Shown one piece after another: positions 56,352-64,000 of a DNA stretch of 64,000 bases; position 1 is the first letter of the stretch; the number at the start of each line of letters is the position of its first letter. Source of the DNA: a bacterium. Its GTDB lineage: Bacteria > Patescibacteriota > Minisyncoccia > Minisyncoccales > Minisyncoccaceae. The notes under the pieces are model-generated. The model did not search any database and was not told the origin of the DNA. It saw only the letters and a list, made by a program, of their open reading frames with translations. A program made the position numbers and the translations under genes. The DNA lies in assembly GCA_023228085.1 (NCBI GenBank), contig JALOBW010000001.1, positions 1 through 64,000 of the forward strand, given 5' to 3'.

Positions 56352-57206
56352 TTAATTTCCCGTAGTTTGTCTTCCAGAACCACAATAAAAATCATCTAAA
56401 TAAGTTTTAAATATTGAATCGCTCGCATAGGGCAAACTAGGATTTGCGAGGATAGATTGACATCCACCCGAACGATCTTTGTTTCTTGCACATTGTTCTT
56501 TTTCTATTCTGGTAATGTAGTCCGCATTAAAAGGAAAACAATTCAAATCAAAACTATGAGTAGGGTAGGGAAAGTCAGGAGTTATTCTATAACTATTTGC
56601 ACTATTTACTGTGACCCCCTCTTGGCAAGTAAATAATCTCATTATTGCAGAATTGTCGCTGTAAGCCATATTGTATCCAGTGACACATTCTTCTAGCTTA
56701 TCTCTTGTGTCTGAAAGCAAATCCAACAAAGCCATTCTATTTTCATCATATCTATCATATATTGGATTCTTGGGAGCTATTTGAGAATCATAATATGGAC
56801 GAAGATTTTTGCTTTCTAAATAAGTCTTTAGCCTTTGTCTCCATAAGTCAATTTTTTGAACTATTCCAGGGTTTTCAAGAGATCTTCCTCCAGTATTGTC
56901 ACATACTTGTTTTCCAATACTATTAAGACAATATGTACTTTTAGCAGCAACTGGATCTGGAATTTCTCCGTTTCCTCCAATCTTTTCAATAGATATCCAG
57001 TGAACGTTTTCCATTGATTTATACAATGCCGTTTGTTCAATTATCAATTTTGAATAAGGGCAAACAAACCATTGTTCATTTAATGAAGTAGGAATAATAT
57101 CATACTCAAAATTTAATATCTGGTTTTCGCAAACAGCAGCAAAAGACACCCCTCCAATAAATATGGATGTTGCTATAATTAAAATTGATATCTTTTTGCT
57201 TATCAT
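56352..57206 (-). CDS. secreted hypothetical protein
   Basis: 284 residues with a signal peptide (~1-23, SISILIIATSIFIGGVSFAA). The mature part has about nine Cys and is alpha-helical in the middle (RLKTYLESK, LLSDTRDKLEECV). It lacks the TM pair of its neighbours. It sits between the 1025-residue protein (15-base gap) and paralogue 1 (2-base gap) in the same transcript, so it is likely a soluble partner of the same envelope assembly. No family is recognised. Confidence 0.68.
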   Translation of the reverse strand: MISKKISILIIATSIFIGGVSFAAVCENQILNFEYDIIPTSLNEQWFVCPYSKLIIEQTALYKSMENVHWISIEKIGGNGEIPDPVAAKSTYCLNSIGKQVCDNTGGRSLENPGIVQKIDLWRQRLKTYLESKNLRPYYDSQIAPKNPIYDRYDENRMALLDLLSDTRDKLEECVTGYNMAYSDNSAIMRLFTCQEGVTVNSANSYRITPDFPYPTHSFDLNCFPFNADYITRIEKEQCARNKDRSGGCQSILANPSLPYASDSIFKTYLDDFYCGSGRQTTGN

Positions 57207-57221
57207 ATTATTTTGATTAAA

Positions 57222-60200
57222 TTATTCAGACTCTGGGTAGTCAGTGACACAATTTTTAACAATGCTTCCGTTAACACAAGCACAATCCCATGATATTTTG
57301 TTTTCTCCATCTATAGTACCATATCTCACGTTTATTGTGCTTCCGTTAACACAGGTTTGACCAAATGATCCACACTTACAAGTCTTATCAATTTTTGTTG
57401 TCGCTCTTATATAAACAACAATATCTCCCTTATAATCAACATATGGTCTCTCTTCTTTTAGGTTACTATCCCAAGCATTGCATTCTACTAACTCAAAACC
57501 TAGAGGAGCAGAAAAGAAATCCCCACTAGTTTTACCTTTATTAGGACATTCTTTTCCCTTAACAATATACTTCAAACTGTTAGGCAAATCATCATCAATT
57601 ATATATTCCACAAAAGGTTCTTCTCTGTTATTTTTAGTAAGCACGCCCTCAAAAAATGCTTGATATCTTTTTACTCTACTACACGAAGAGCAAATAGAAG
57701 TTGTCATTGTTTGACAGGTGCTACAAGTGTTAGTACAGTCCCAGTAAACACATTCATCTTCAGAGTTCCATTGTACACAATGACAATCACTATGATTAGC
57801 ACAAGCCCTACAATCACATCCTATACTTTCTGATCCTTGCCCATCTCTTCTTGGAGTATCTCCTTCTACGTAATCATTTGCAATATTATCTAAGGTTGTA
57901 ATTGCGGCTTCTACTTGTTCTATTGTTCTATTAAGATTTCTGATCATTTGCTTAGCATATATTTTCGTGTGATACGAAAGTTGTCCAACAGGAATCAAAG
58001 AGGGGAGTAAATTTTCTCTTGCCGCTATTATTTCTGTATCAATAGCAGAATTTTCTGAATATTGAGTAAAATCTATAAACCCTTTTTGAAAATAATATGG
58101 CATTTGATCTCTTCCAGTATAAAATGGATCAACTGTTGAGTTCGGATTTTCTAAAACATAAAAAGTCATTGGATCTCCATCGGTCGCCATTTCTTCTCCA
58201 GTATAATATTTTTGGGCTTCTCCTTCGTCATTTCTTTCAGAACTTGAAAGATACGAAATGCCTCCGTTTTCGTATAATCTGTCATTCCATGCAACGAGTC
58301 TCTTGCTGTCTATAGCCGGTTCTCTTCTTACTATTCCTCCAGATCCTTCACCATTACAGTCCAAATCAATATCATAAAAATATGCATGATCTTTGTCTTT
58401 GGAGCCTATATCAAGCAATCCTCCCTTAGAACACATCATTATTTTTCTTTCATCTTCGGTCGCATCATAATAATTCTTTCCTTCTAACTCCATGCTTTTA
58501 TCAACATGCAAATTAGAAATAAAATTTCCTGTTCTTAGTCTTATGAGGCGATTACTTTTTTGAGCATCAATATACATTTCGTTAATATCTGTTTCCTTCC
58601 AATCTTCCGAAAAATCTTGCACTCTATCCGAATCATCTTCGTAAACATTTTTTTGTGCTAATTTTGCAGTGTCTTCATATTGAGAACAATAGAATTTTCG
58701 TCTATATGCAGTAGTATCGTATTTTTTTGAAAATCCTAATTCCGATTGACTAAAACTATACGTCTCTTTTGATTTTTGCTGTATTTTTTGCATCTCGGCT
58801 CGGGAATATATTTCTAATCTTTTATCATTCATCAAATACTTTTCCGCCTTTACAAGGTCGGATAATCTTTGTTCGTAATATGTTCTAAATGATATCAACC
58901 TTTCACGAGCCATTTTTAATGATAAAACTTCAGCACCTCCACTTATTTCAGGGCTTCTAGATTCTGGAAAATCACTGCATAAAAAATTAGTATTTAATGG
59001 ATGATTGGGAGGTGCTTCTTGAGCAGTGCATCCCCCCTTTTTTGCCTTTTCTTCATTTCCATAAATGATTGTATTAATAAATTTTCGCATACAATCCATA
59101 GGTCTTCTTGTTTTGCATGGATCTCTAAGTATAAAAGGATTTGTTTTATCATAAATATGATTAAATAAAGAAGTCTGACAGTTTTGATCCCTTCCTCTTG
59201 GACCTCCGCAGCACTTACTTCCAGCTCCATGTGTACCATCGCCATTACTGCTACACCAAACATCACAATATTCCGCTCCACCTTTACAATAAAAATCTGT
59301 CAAAGGTTTATTACCCCCTAATGCTGCTAGGGAACAATCTTCACAAATACATCCATCTCTAATATATTTCTTTAATTTATTTATAATTCCTTCTCTTCCA
59401 TCATTATCGCATGTTTGAGATCCAGGATATCCTGTGTATTTACATCTTGCTTCTGGTGGTACGTCTTTGTATTCTTCAGTGTCTGGGACATCCCAATCAT
59501 GATAATTAATCCCCATAGTGGTTTCGCCTGGTTGTCCATCTTTTCCATTTGGAGAATCCTTATCACTATAACCCGGTGTCCCGCACCTATACTCGCCTCC
59601 ATTTAAAAATAATAATTTGTGCTCTGTCGCTTTTAATAATTCATTTATACAAATTGAGAAATCCAATCCCTGATATTCATCAAGTTCCGTCACGTAGCCA
59701 TCACCATTTTTATCTATTGCATTTCCGTAGCTGTCATATAAATAACATCTTTCCTCGGTATCGCCATTATCAACGTCAACTGAAGAGTAATTGTATGCTT
59801 GGCTTTTAGAAGTAGAAACAGAGTTTAATATTGATTCAATAATGGCTCCAATTGGAACTTCTGAATAAGCAACTTGTGGATTTTCACTATTTTCTGGGTT
59901 TGGACCGCCCTCACTAGGAATTTTTATATCTGGGAATTCTGGAAGTTTTACTTTTAATAATTCTGGATTAATAGCCGAAAGTAATGCATACGACGAAAGT
60001 AATACCCCCAAACCAAAAACAATACTTCCGAATCTTTGTTTTGAATCCGAAACCTTTCCCGCATTTTCTCCTGCGGTCATAATATTAAAACCTTCTTTTA
60101 GCAAAGCTCCCATTCCTATGAGAGCTCCGGTAGCAATTGCAACATTATATAAATAAACAAAAAATGTTGCTCCAGCCTCAGGAGAAACTCCTCCAATTGA

Positions 60201-60299
60201 AGGGTAGTCCTGTGAAAGATTAACAGCAAAAACATTTCCCGATATAAAGAGTAGGGGAATAGTTAATAGTATTATTCTGATTATTTTTTTTTGATACAC
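57222..60299 (-). CDS. 1025-residue VirB2-like membrane anchor with giant Cys-rich extracellular region
   Basis: Signal peptide (~1-25), TM pair (~45-65, ~90-110) with loop TAGENAGKVSDSKQRFG and motif INPELLKV, as in the other array members. The ~900-residue remainder is extracellular, with more than 30 Cys. It includes an EF-hand-like loop DKNGDGYVTELDE (196-208), Cys clusters (CKYTGYPGSQTC; CCGG), a helical region (~485-560) and a dense Cys cluster CDCRACANHSDCHC near residue 825. It heads the minus-strand array. A structural surface or pilus-tip role is possible but unproven. Confidence 0.72.
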   Translation of the reverse strand: MYQKKIIRIILLTIPLLFISGNVFAVNLSQDYPSIGGVSPEAGATFFVYLYNVAIATGALIGMGALLKEGFNIMTAGENAGKVSDSKQRFGSIVFGLGVLLSSYALLSAINPELLKVKLPEFPDIKIPSEGGPNPENSENPQVAYSEVPIGAIIESILNSVSTSKSQAYNYSSVDVDNGDTEERCYLYDSYGNAIDKNGDGYVTELDEYQGLDFSICINELLKATEHKLLFLNGGEYRCGTPGYSDKDSPNGKDGQPGETTMGINYHDWDVPDTEEYKDVPPEARCKYTGYPGSQTCDNDGREGIINKLKKYIRDGCICEDCSLAALGGNKPLTDFYCKGGAEYCDVWCSSNGDGTHGAGSKCCGGPRGRDQNCQTSLFNHIYDKTNPFILRDPCKTRRPMDCMRKFINTIIYGNEEKAKKGGCTAQEAPPNHPLNTNFLCSDFPESRSPEISGGAEVLSLKMARERLISFRTYYEQRLSDLVKAEKYLMNDKRLEIYSRAEMQKIQQKSKETYSFSQSELGFSKKYDTTAYRRKFYCSQYEDTAKLAQKNVYEDDSDRVQDFSEDWKETDINEMYIDAQKSNRLIRLRTGNFISNLHVDKSMELEGKNYYDATEDERKIMMCSKGGLLDIGSKDKDHAYFYDIDLDCNGEGSGGIVRREPAIDSKRLVAWNDRLYENGGISYLSSSERNDEGEAQKYYTGEEMATDGDPMTFYVLENPNSTVDPFYTGRDQMPYYFQKGFIDFTQYSENSAIDTEIIAARENLLPSLIPVGQLSYHTKIYAKQMIRNLNRTIEQVEAAITTLDNIANDYVEGDTPRRDGQGSESIGCDCRACANHSDCHCVQWNSEDECVYWDCTNTCSTCQTMTTSICSSCSRVKRYQAFFEGVLTKNNREEPFVEYIIDDDLPNSLKYIVKGKECPNKGKTSGDFFSAPLGFELVECNAWDSNLKEERPYVDYKGDIVVYIRATTKIDKTCKCGSFGQTCVNGSTINVRYGTIDGENKISWDCACVNGSIVKNCVTDYPESE

Positions 60300-60373
60300 T
60301 TTTTTGCTATTATCCTTTTATCAATTTTTTCTGACTTGAGTGATTATTTTAATTTTCTTGGTTCCTCTATTTT

Positions 60374-60736
60374 TTATTCGCTTTCTTCAGATATTATCTC
60401 CTCTTTTAAGGTTATATAAACCGAATACGACCACAGAGGCAAAATCGTTCCCACTACAGGAATTAACTCTATAAGGCTACATGCCATCTGTCTTCCCACT
60501 GCTTTCTTCATTACAAACCCTCCTTTTCTATCAGGTCTACTGGTTGTTCCTTTTATTAAAAGCCATGGCCACACAATAACGGTAAATGCTGCGTCAAGAA
60601 GCCAAAAGTCATCAACAATGCCTAGTAGGGCAAGAACGATTCCAAATAATTCTAAGCTTAAAACCGGCAATAATATAAATATGGTCTGCGGACTAGTAAA
60701 GTTTAGCCTTATTGGAAAGATGTCAAAGGGAAACAT
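60374..60736 (-). CDS. small membrane protein, hypothetical
   Basis: 120 residues with hydrophobic segments at ~18-40, ~44-62 and ~85-108. It contains an Arg/Lys-rich cytoplasmic loop (GTTSRPDRKGGFVMKKAVG) and an acidic C-terminus (KEEIISEESE). No family is recognised. It is first on the minus strand before the array (75-base gap) and divergent from the VirB6-like gene, so it may belong to the same envelope system. Confidence 0.6.
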   Translation of the reverse strand: MFPFDIFPIRLNFTSPQTIFILLPVLSLELFGIVLALLGIVDDFWLLDAAFTVIVWPWLLIKGTTSRPDRKGGFVMKKAVGRQMACSLIELIPVVGTILPLWSYSVYITLKEEIISEESE

Positions 60737-60758
60737 TCTTTTATCAAAAAAGTAATTA

Positions 60759-60767
60759 TGTTATAAT
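60759..60767 (+). promoter_or_regulatory. extended -10 promoter of the VirB6-like gene
   Basis: TGTTATAAT (TGn plus TATAAT), 29 bases before the ATG at 60797; no clear -35. Confidence 0.5.
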
Positions 60768-60796
60768 TATATCATCACAAACTAAACATTGTAAAT

Positions 60797-62893
60797 ATGA
60801 AGCTTTTTAGCACTTTACATACTCCTTCACTCAAATATTTTTTGGTATTTTTAGGTCTTTCATTTTTGCTTTTCCCAATCGTCACATATGCTGGTGATGA
60901 TATTCTAGGAGAATTTTCGTCAACTATTATGAATACTGTTGGTGGAGCAGTAAGCGGAGAAGTGGCAAAAGGTATTGCTGGTTTTATAATCGGTGGACTT
61001 CAAGCTATTTCAGTCACACTTCTCAATTATGGGTTGTCTTTCCTAAACTGGACAGCTAGTGGCGATTTTATACAAGGTGGTATGGGGAGTAGTATAAGTA
61101 ATCCAATAATAGAAGCTGGTTGGGGAGCAATGAGAAATCTTGCCAACATCCTTTTGATTTTTGGCTTGGTTGCAATAGCAATAAGTATAATGGTTGGATA
61201 CGAAGAAAATAAAGCGAAAAAAATGCTTATTCGATTTGTAATCACTGCTTTGCTTATTAATTTTACCCCTGTTCTGTGTGGGGTTGTAATAGATCTGGCA
61301 AATATAATAATGGCTTCCTTTTTAAAAGGAGGGGTATCTAGTGCTTTAATCACCGCACTTGAAAATGCAAAAACCGTAGATAGTATTAATAGTTTAGGGA
61401 TAGTATTTATTTTTACTTTGATATCCTTTGTCACTTTCTTTATATATATTTTATACGGACTCCTTTTTATGGTGAGATATATATGGTTATGGCTATTGAT
61501 AGTTTTGTCTCCCATAGCTCTTGCAACTAGAGCATTTCCAGATAACGAATATCTTTCTTATATGCTTCCAGATTTATGTCAATGGAAAGAATGGAAAAGA
61601 AATTTTTTACAGTGGGCTTTTATTGGGGTTCCAGCCGCTTTTTCAATATATCTTTCCGAAACAATGATGGCAGCAGTTATTGCAAATCCTACGCTTGTGA
61701 CGAGTGCTCCATCTGGAGAATTGTCAGGAGTGTTTAGTAAAGTGTTTTCCTATATAATTCCTTTGGCAGTTTTAGTTATGGGTTTTGTAATGACGGTAAG
61801 TAAGGGGGGCTATGCTGGTAAAAAGATAGAAGGACTTGCGGGGGGATTATGGAATAGGTCTGGTGCAAAAGTTGGTAGTTTTGTTAGAGATCAAACTACT
61901 GGAAGACTTGATAAGCTTGGAAGGGGAGCTGCCGAAGGATATTCTCGTGGAGCTGCCACCACTCGCTCAGATGCAGCAGCTAGAGGAGAGAAAGCTTCTT
62001 TGACTCGCCAATTAACTGGAGGTCTAAGACAGGCGGGAAGGGGAGCTGCCGAATCTCAATACACCACCGGAGGTCAAAAATTGAATGCAGATAAAGCGAT
62101 AGCAACCGAAACAAGAAAAAGCTACGTCACCGAAATGACTAATTGGACTGATGGACAAAAAGACGCTGTTCTAAGCTCTGGAAGCAATTCCATAAAAGCG
62201 CTTGCTCAGAAAGATGCGATTATAAAAGAAAGAGCTGACAAGGGTAAATTAAAAGACGCAGAAATAAATGTCATTCTTTCAAATCCAGAAAAATACGAAA
62301 AGGATACTAGAGAAGCTGTTATGAAACGAATGCCTCATTTGGTCCCTGCACTTTCAGACCAAAAGGATAGAAAGATGAGTACAAACGCAAATCCAATATT
62401 AAGACAACAAGAACAAGAACAACTTGACAATATAATGATTAAAGACTTTATGAATGGAAAAATGACAGCCCAAGACAAACATAAAATTCAGGTAGACAGT
62501 GCGTTAAATTATGGCTCAGTGTCAAGCAACCTTGAAGCAAAACATATAAAATCAATTTTTAATTCAGCGAATACAGATAAGCTCAAAAAATTAAAAGAAA
62601 ATCAATTAAAACTAGAAGTGGCATACGACATTAAAAGAACTGGAACAATTCCTCCGAATAGTATGGGTATTGCATCTGTTGCTCAAGCCAGAGTATTTAT
62701 TGACAACGAAGAACAAAAAACAAAACTTCTTTCTGACCGATTAATTAAACTGCAAAGTATAAAAACTTCTATATCTAGAACAAATCCGAATTATAAAAAC
62801 GATTCAATTTTTAAAAGCGCGGACGAAGAACAAAAAAGGCTAAGAGATGTTATTAATGAAAGAGAAAGACTAATAAAAGGCATTATTTTATAG
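60797..62893 (+). CDS. VirB6/TrbL-like polytopic protein with long cytoplasmic tail
   Basis: 698 residues. An N-terminal hydrophobic signal-like segment (~14-30) is followed by six to seven TM segments up to ~345, including NLANILLIFGLVAIAISIMVGY, LLFMVRYIWLWLLIVLSPIALA and IIPLAVLVMGFVMTV. The order and the YIWLWLLIVLSPIALATRAFP motif resemble VirB6/TrbL channel proteins of type IV secretion systems. Residues ~350-430 are Gly/Arg/Ala-rich with repeats (GRGAAE three times), and ~440-698 form a soluble helical, charged domain. It is divergent from the array of VirB2-like proteins, a natural partner set. Confidence 0.78.
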   Translation: MKLFSTLHTPSLKYFLVFLGLSFLLFPIVTYAGDDILGEFSSTIMNTVGGAVSGEVAKGIAGFIIGGLQAISVTLLNYGLSFLNWTASGDFIQGGMGSSISNPIIEAGWGAMRNLANILLIFGLVAIAISIMVGYEENKAKKMLIRFVITALLINFTPVLCGVVIDLANIIMASFLKGGVSSALITALENAKTVDSINSLGIVFIFTLISFVTFFIYILYGLLFMVRYIWLWLLIVLSPIALATRAFPDNEYLSYMLPDLCQWKEWKRNFLQWAFIGVPAAFSIYLSETMMAAVIANPTLVTSAPSGELSGVFSKVFSYIIPLAVLVMGFVMTVSKGGYAGKKIEGLAGGLWNRSGAKVGSFVRDQTTGRLDKLGRGAAEGYSRGAATTRSDAAARGEKASLTRQLTGGLRQAGRGAAESQYTTGGQKLNADKAIATETRKSYVTEMTNWTDGQKDAVLSSGSNSIKALAQKDAIIKERADKGKLKDAEINVILSNPEKYEKDTREAVMKRMPHLVPALSDQKDRKMSTNANPILRQQEQEQLDNIMIKDFMNGKMTAQDKHKIQVDSALNYGSVSSNLEAKHIKSIFNSANTDKLKKLKENQLKLEVAYDIKRTGTIPPNSMGIASVAQARVFIDNEEQKTKLLSDRLIKLQSIKTSISRTNPNYKNDSIFKSADEEQKRLRDVINERERLIKGIIL

Positions 62894-62906
62894 AATAAAC
62901 TAGCGA

Positions 62907-63443
62907 ATGGAACAAAGTCTTTTTAAAAATCCTTCATCTTTAGACTTGGATACTATTGAAGAAATAATCACAAAATACAAACTTGAGGATCAGTTTTATG
63001 TTTATCTAAATGAGGATATTAGAGACTTAATAACATCGGCTGAAAGTACTCAAGACAGACGAGCTATAAAGTCACTTTTTAAAATGAATTTTCCGTATAG
63101 CCAAAAGCTATGGGAAGAAGTATTCCTTATTATAAACAATAAAATTCCTCTTGACTTAGTTGCAGCAGATCTTGAAAAACGTTCTGGTCTTCCAAAAAAT
63201 ATCTGCGAAGCTATCGCCAAAGATTTAATAGAAAACAAAACTATTCAAAAAGAAATAAAAGCGATTCAGATAGAAGAAGACATACCTAATTATGAGGATT
63301 TCAATGCTTTCCCAGAAACGCAATCAGACCTACAAGAGATACAAGACGAAATAACTGTTGCTAATATTGAAAAAAACATAGAAGAAAATGAAACTCCTCA
63401 AATTGATAAAGGTACTGGCTTAGGTCAAGAATTATTAAAATAA
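62907..63443 (+). CDS. hypothetical acidic cytoplasmic protein
   Basis: 178 residues without signal or TM segments. The N-terminal ~110 residues are helical (LDTIEEIITKYKLEDQFYVYLNEDIRDLI; LVAADLEKRSGLPKNICEAIAKDLI) and the rest is acidic and probably disordered. It starts 13 bases after the VirB6-like gene, so the two are cotranscribed and may interact. No family is recognised. Confidence 0.7.
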   Translation: MEQSLFKNPSSLDLDTIEEIITKYKLEDQFYVYLNEDIRDLITSAESTQDRRAIKSLFKMNFPYSQKLWEEVFLIINNKIPLDLVAADLEKRSGLPKNICEAIAKDLIENKTIQKEIKAIQIEEDIPNYEDFNAFPETQSDLQEIQDEITVANIEKNIEENETPQIDKGTGLGQELLK

Positions 63444-63447
63444 AAAA

Positions 63448-63466
63448 GAGTTGAAATATTCAACTC
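63448..63466. terminator. bidirectional terminator
   Basis: GAGTTGAA-ATA-TTCAACTC between the convergent genes ending at 63443 and 63465, with an A-run on the left. Confidence 0.7.
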
Positions 63467-63998
63467 ATTTAAATAGATTTTTCTCTTCTTCAATTTCAAT
63501 CCCTGCTCTAATAAGAGCCTTCGTACCTTCTTCGGTAAACTCATCGTTTGTTTTGTAATGTTCTAATTCTTCCTCTGGATTGCAACCCATTATTTCAAAA
63601 GCTGCGATTACTTCATCTTTTAATCCATTACTTGGAGACGGATTTGAAGATTCTTTTTTCGGACTCTTGTCCACTTTTGGCTTTTCAGTTTTTGGAGAAG
63701 GGGAGTTTGTCGGTGTTGCAGGACTCTGGGATTGGTAGTTTCCAAGCACATCCTTGATCATTCCAGCAGCGTATGTTCCCCCGACAATCGTGTTTAAGAG
63801 ATTTCCCATTCCCTCGTTTCCTCCATCTGTCTGAAGATGGAAAAGAGCCTTTCTGTTTGCCTTGAGGAGCATAATTACACCCTCATAGCACTTGTAGAAA
63901 ATTTGTCCATATTTTTCCATGAATTCTTCTGGTGAAAACTTGATAAGGAAATTGACTTCTTCCTCAGAGAGGTGAGTCATGCGACAGAAAGTTTGCAT
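63465..63998 (-). CDS. hypothetical protein at the window edge
   Basis: 177 residues from an ATG at 63998; the true start could be the ATG at 63980 (MTHLSEEEVNF) or lie outside the window. The protein has a helical N-terminal part (EEEVNFLIKFSPEEFMEKYGQIFYKCYEGV), a short Gly-rich stretch, a Pro/Ser/Lys-rich linker (~88-125) and an acidic C-terminal helix. There is no signal peptide or TM segment. No family is recognised. Confidence 0.6.
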   Translation of the reverse strand: MQTFCRMTHLSEEEVNFLIKFSPEEFMEKYGQIFYKCYEGVIMLLKANRKALFHLQTDGGNEGMGNLLNTIVGGTYAAGMIKDVLGNYQSQSPATPTNSPSPKTEKPKVDKSPKKESSNPSPSNGLKDEVIAAFEIMGCNPEEELEHYKTNDEFTEEGTKALIRAGIEIEEEKNLFK

Positions 63999-64000
63999 AG

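Noticed and set aside
1..64000. Alternative genetic code with UGA as Gly
   Set aside because: UGA serves as the natural stop of the CarS-like gene and family lengths are normal with the standard bacterial code.

Overview
The window looks like chromosomal DNA of an ultrasmall bacterium of the Candidate Phyla Radiation (Patescibacteria), most likely of Parcubacteria type. This rests on low GC, compact mostly Shine-Dalgarno-poor genes, many secreted Cys-rich proteins of no known family, VirB2/TrbC-like and VirB6-like membrane proteins, and divergent versions of housekeeping genes (aspS, mnmA, rny, clpP, tig, nusA, cca, rpsO, pnp, comM, rsmA). UGA is a normal stop (for example at the end of the CarS-like gene), so this is not a UGA-glycine lineage. 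The assignment is inferred from gene content only.

Layout. 1-4.3 kb: the end of a secreted Cys-rich gene, an orphan secreted protein, aspS and mnmA. 4.3-8.7 kb: a minus-strand operon of an acyl-ACP reductase (AAR) homologue, an acyl-CoA ligase and a seven-TM histidine-kinase-like protein whose phosphoacceptor His is Asn. 8.9-15.1 kb: hemolysin III, a peptidoglycan-binding/GILT-like thioredoxin fusion, an HD hydrolase, an HtrA-type protease, two tRNAs and a SIMPL protein. 15.3-25.7 kb: large secreted Cys-rich proteins with a recurring repeat, thrombospondin-like repeats and one Kazal domain; two of them share a 1.75-kb almost identical direct repeat, and hup and rny lie between. 25.8-31.1 kb: clpP, tig, nusA and cca. 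31.1-32.4 kb: a gene-free region with four perfect parS palindromes and more than ten DnaA-box-like 9-mers, a strong candidate for the replication origin/centromere. 32.7-40.2 kb: a plus-strand lipid block with plsY, a CarS-like CDP-lipid synthase, a FakA-DegV fusion, two DegV/FakB proteins and two further PlsY-family proteins. 41-48.4 kb: a VirB2-like protein, rpsO-pnp, a coiled-coil protein, a DksA-like zinc finger and comM. 48.4-60.7 kb: an M23/LysM protein, rsmA, then a minus-strand array of VirB2-like membrane anchors fused to extracellular domains, three or four with beta/gamma-crystallin signatures. 60.8-64 kb: a VirB6-like polytopic protein and hypotheticals.

Two themes stand out. First, an 82-84-nt structured element occurs six times beside three tRNA genes (Ala, Arg, Lys). 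Each copy begins with the reverse complement of the neighbouring tRNA's T-loop/T-stem and, in the Ala and Arg cases, ends with a direct copy of that tRNA's 3' end. Its internal stems show compensatory changes. A fourth tRNA (Pro) has an orphan inverted T-arm copy downstream. I do not recognise this element. Second, the genes near the putative origin look like a fatty-acid salvage route: fatty acid to acyl-phosphate (Fak proteins), to lysophosphatidate (PlsY), then CDP-activation by a CarS-like enzyme. The separate AAR-ligase operon may divert acyl groups to aldehydes.
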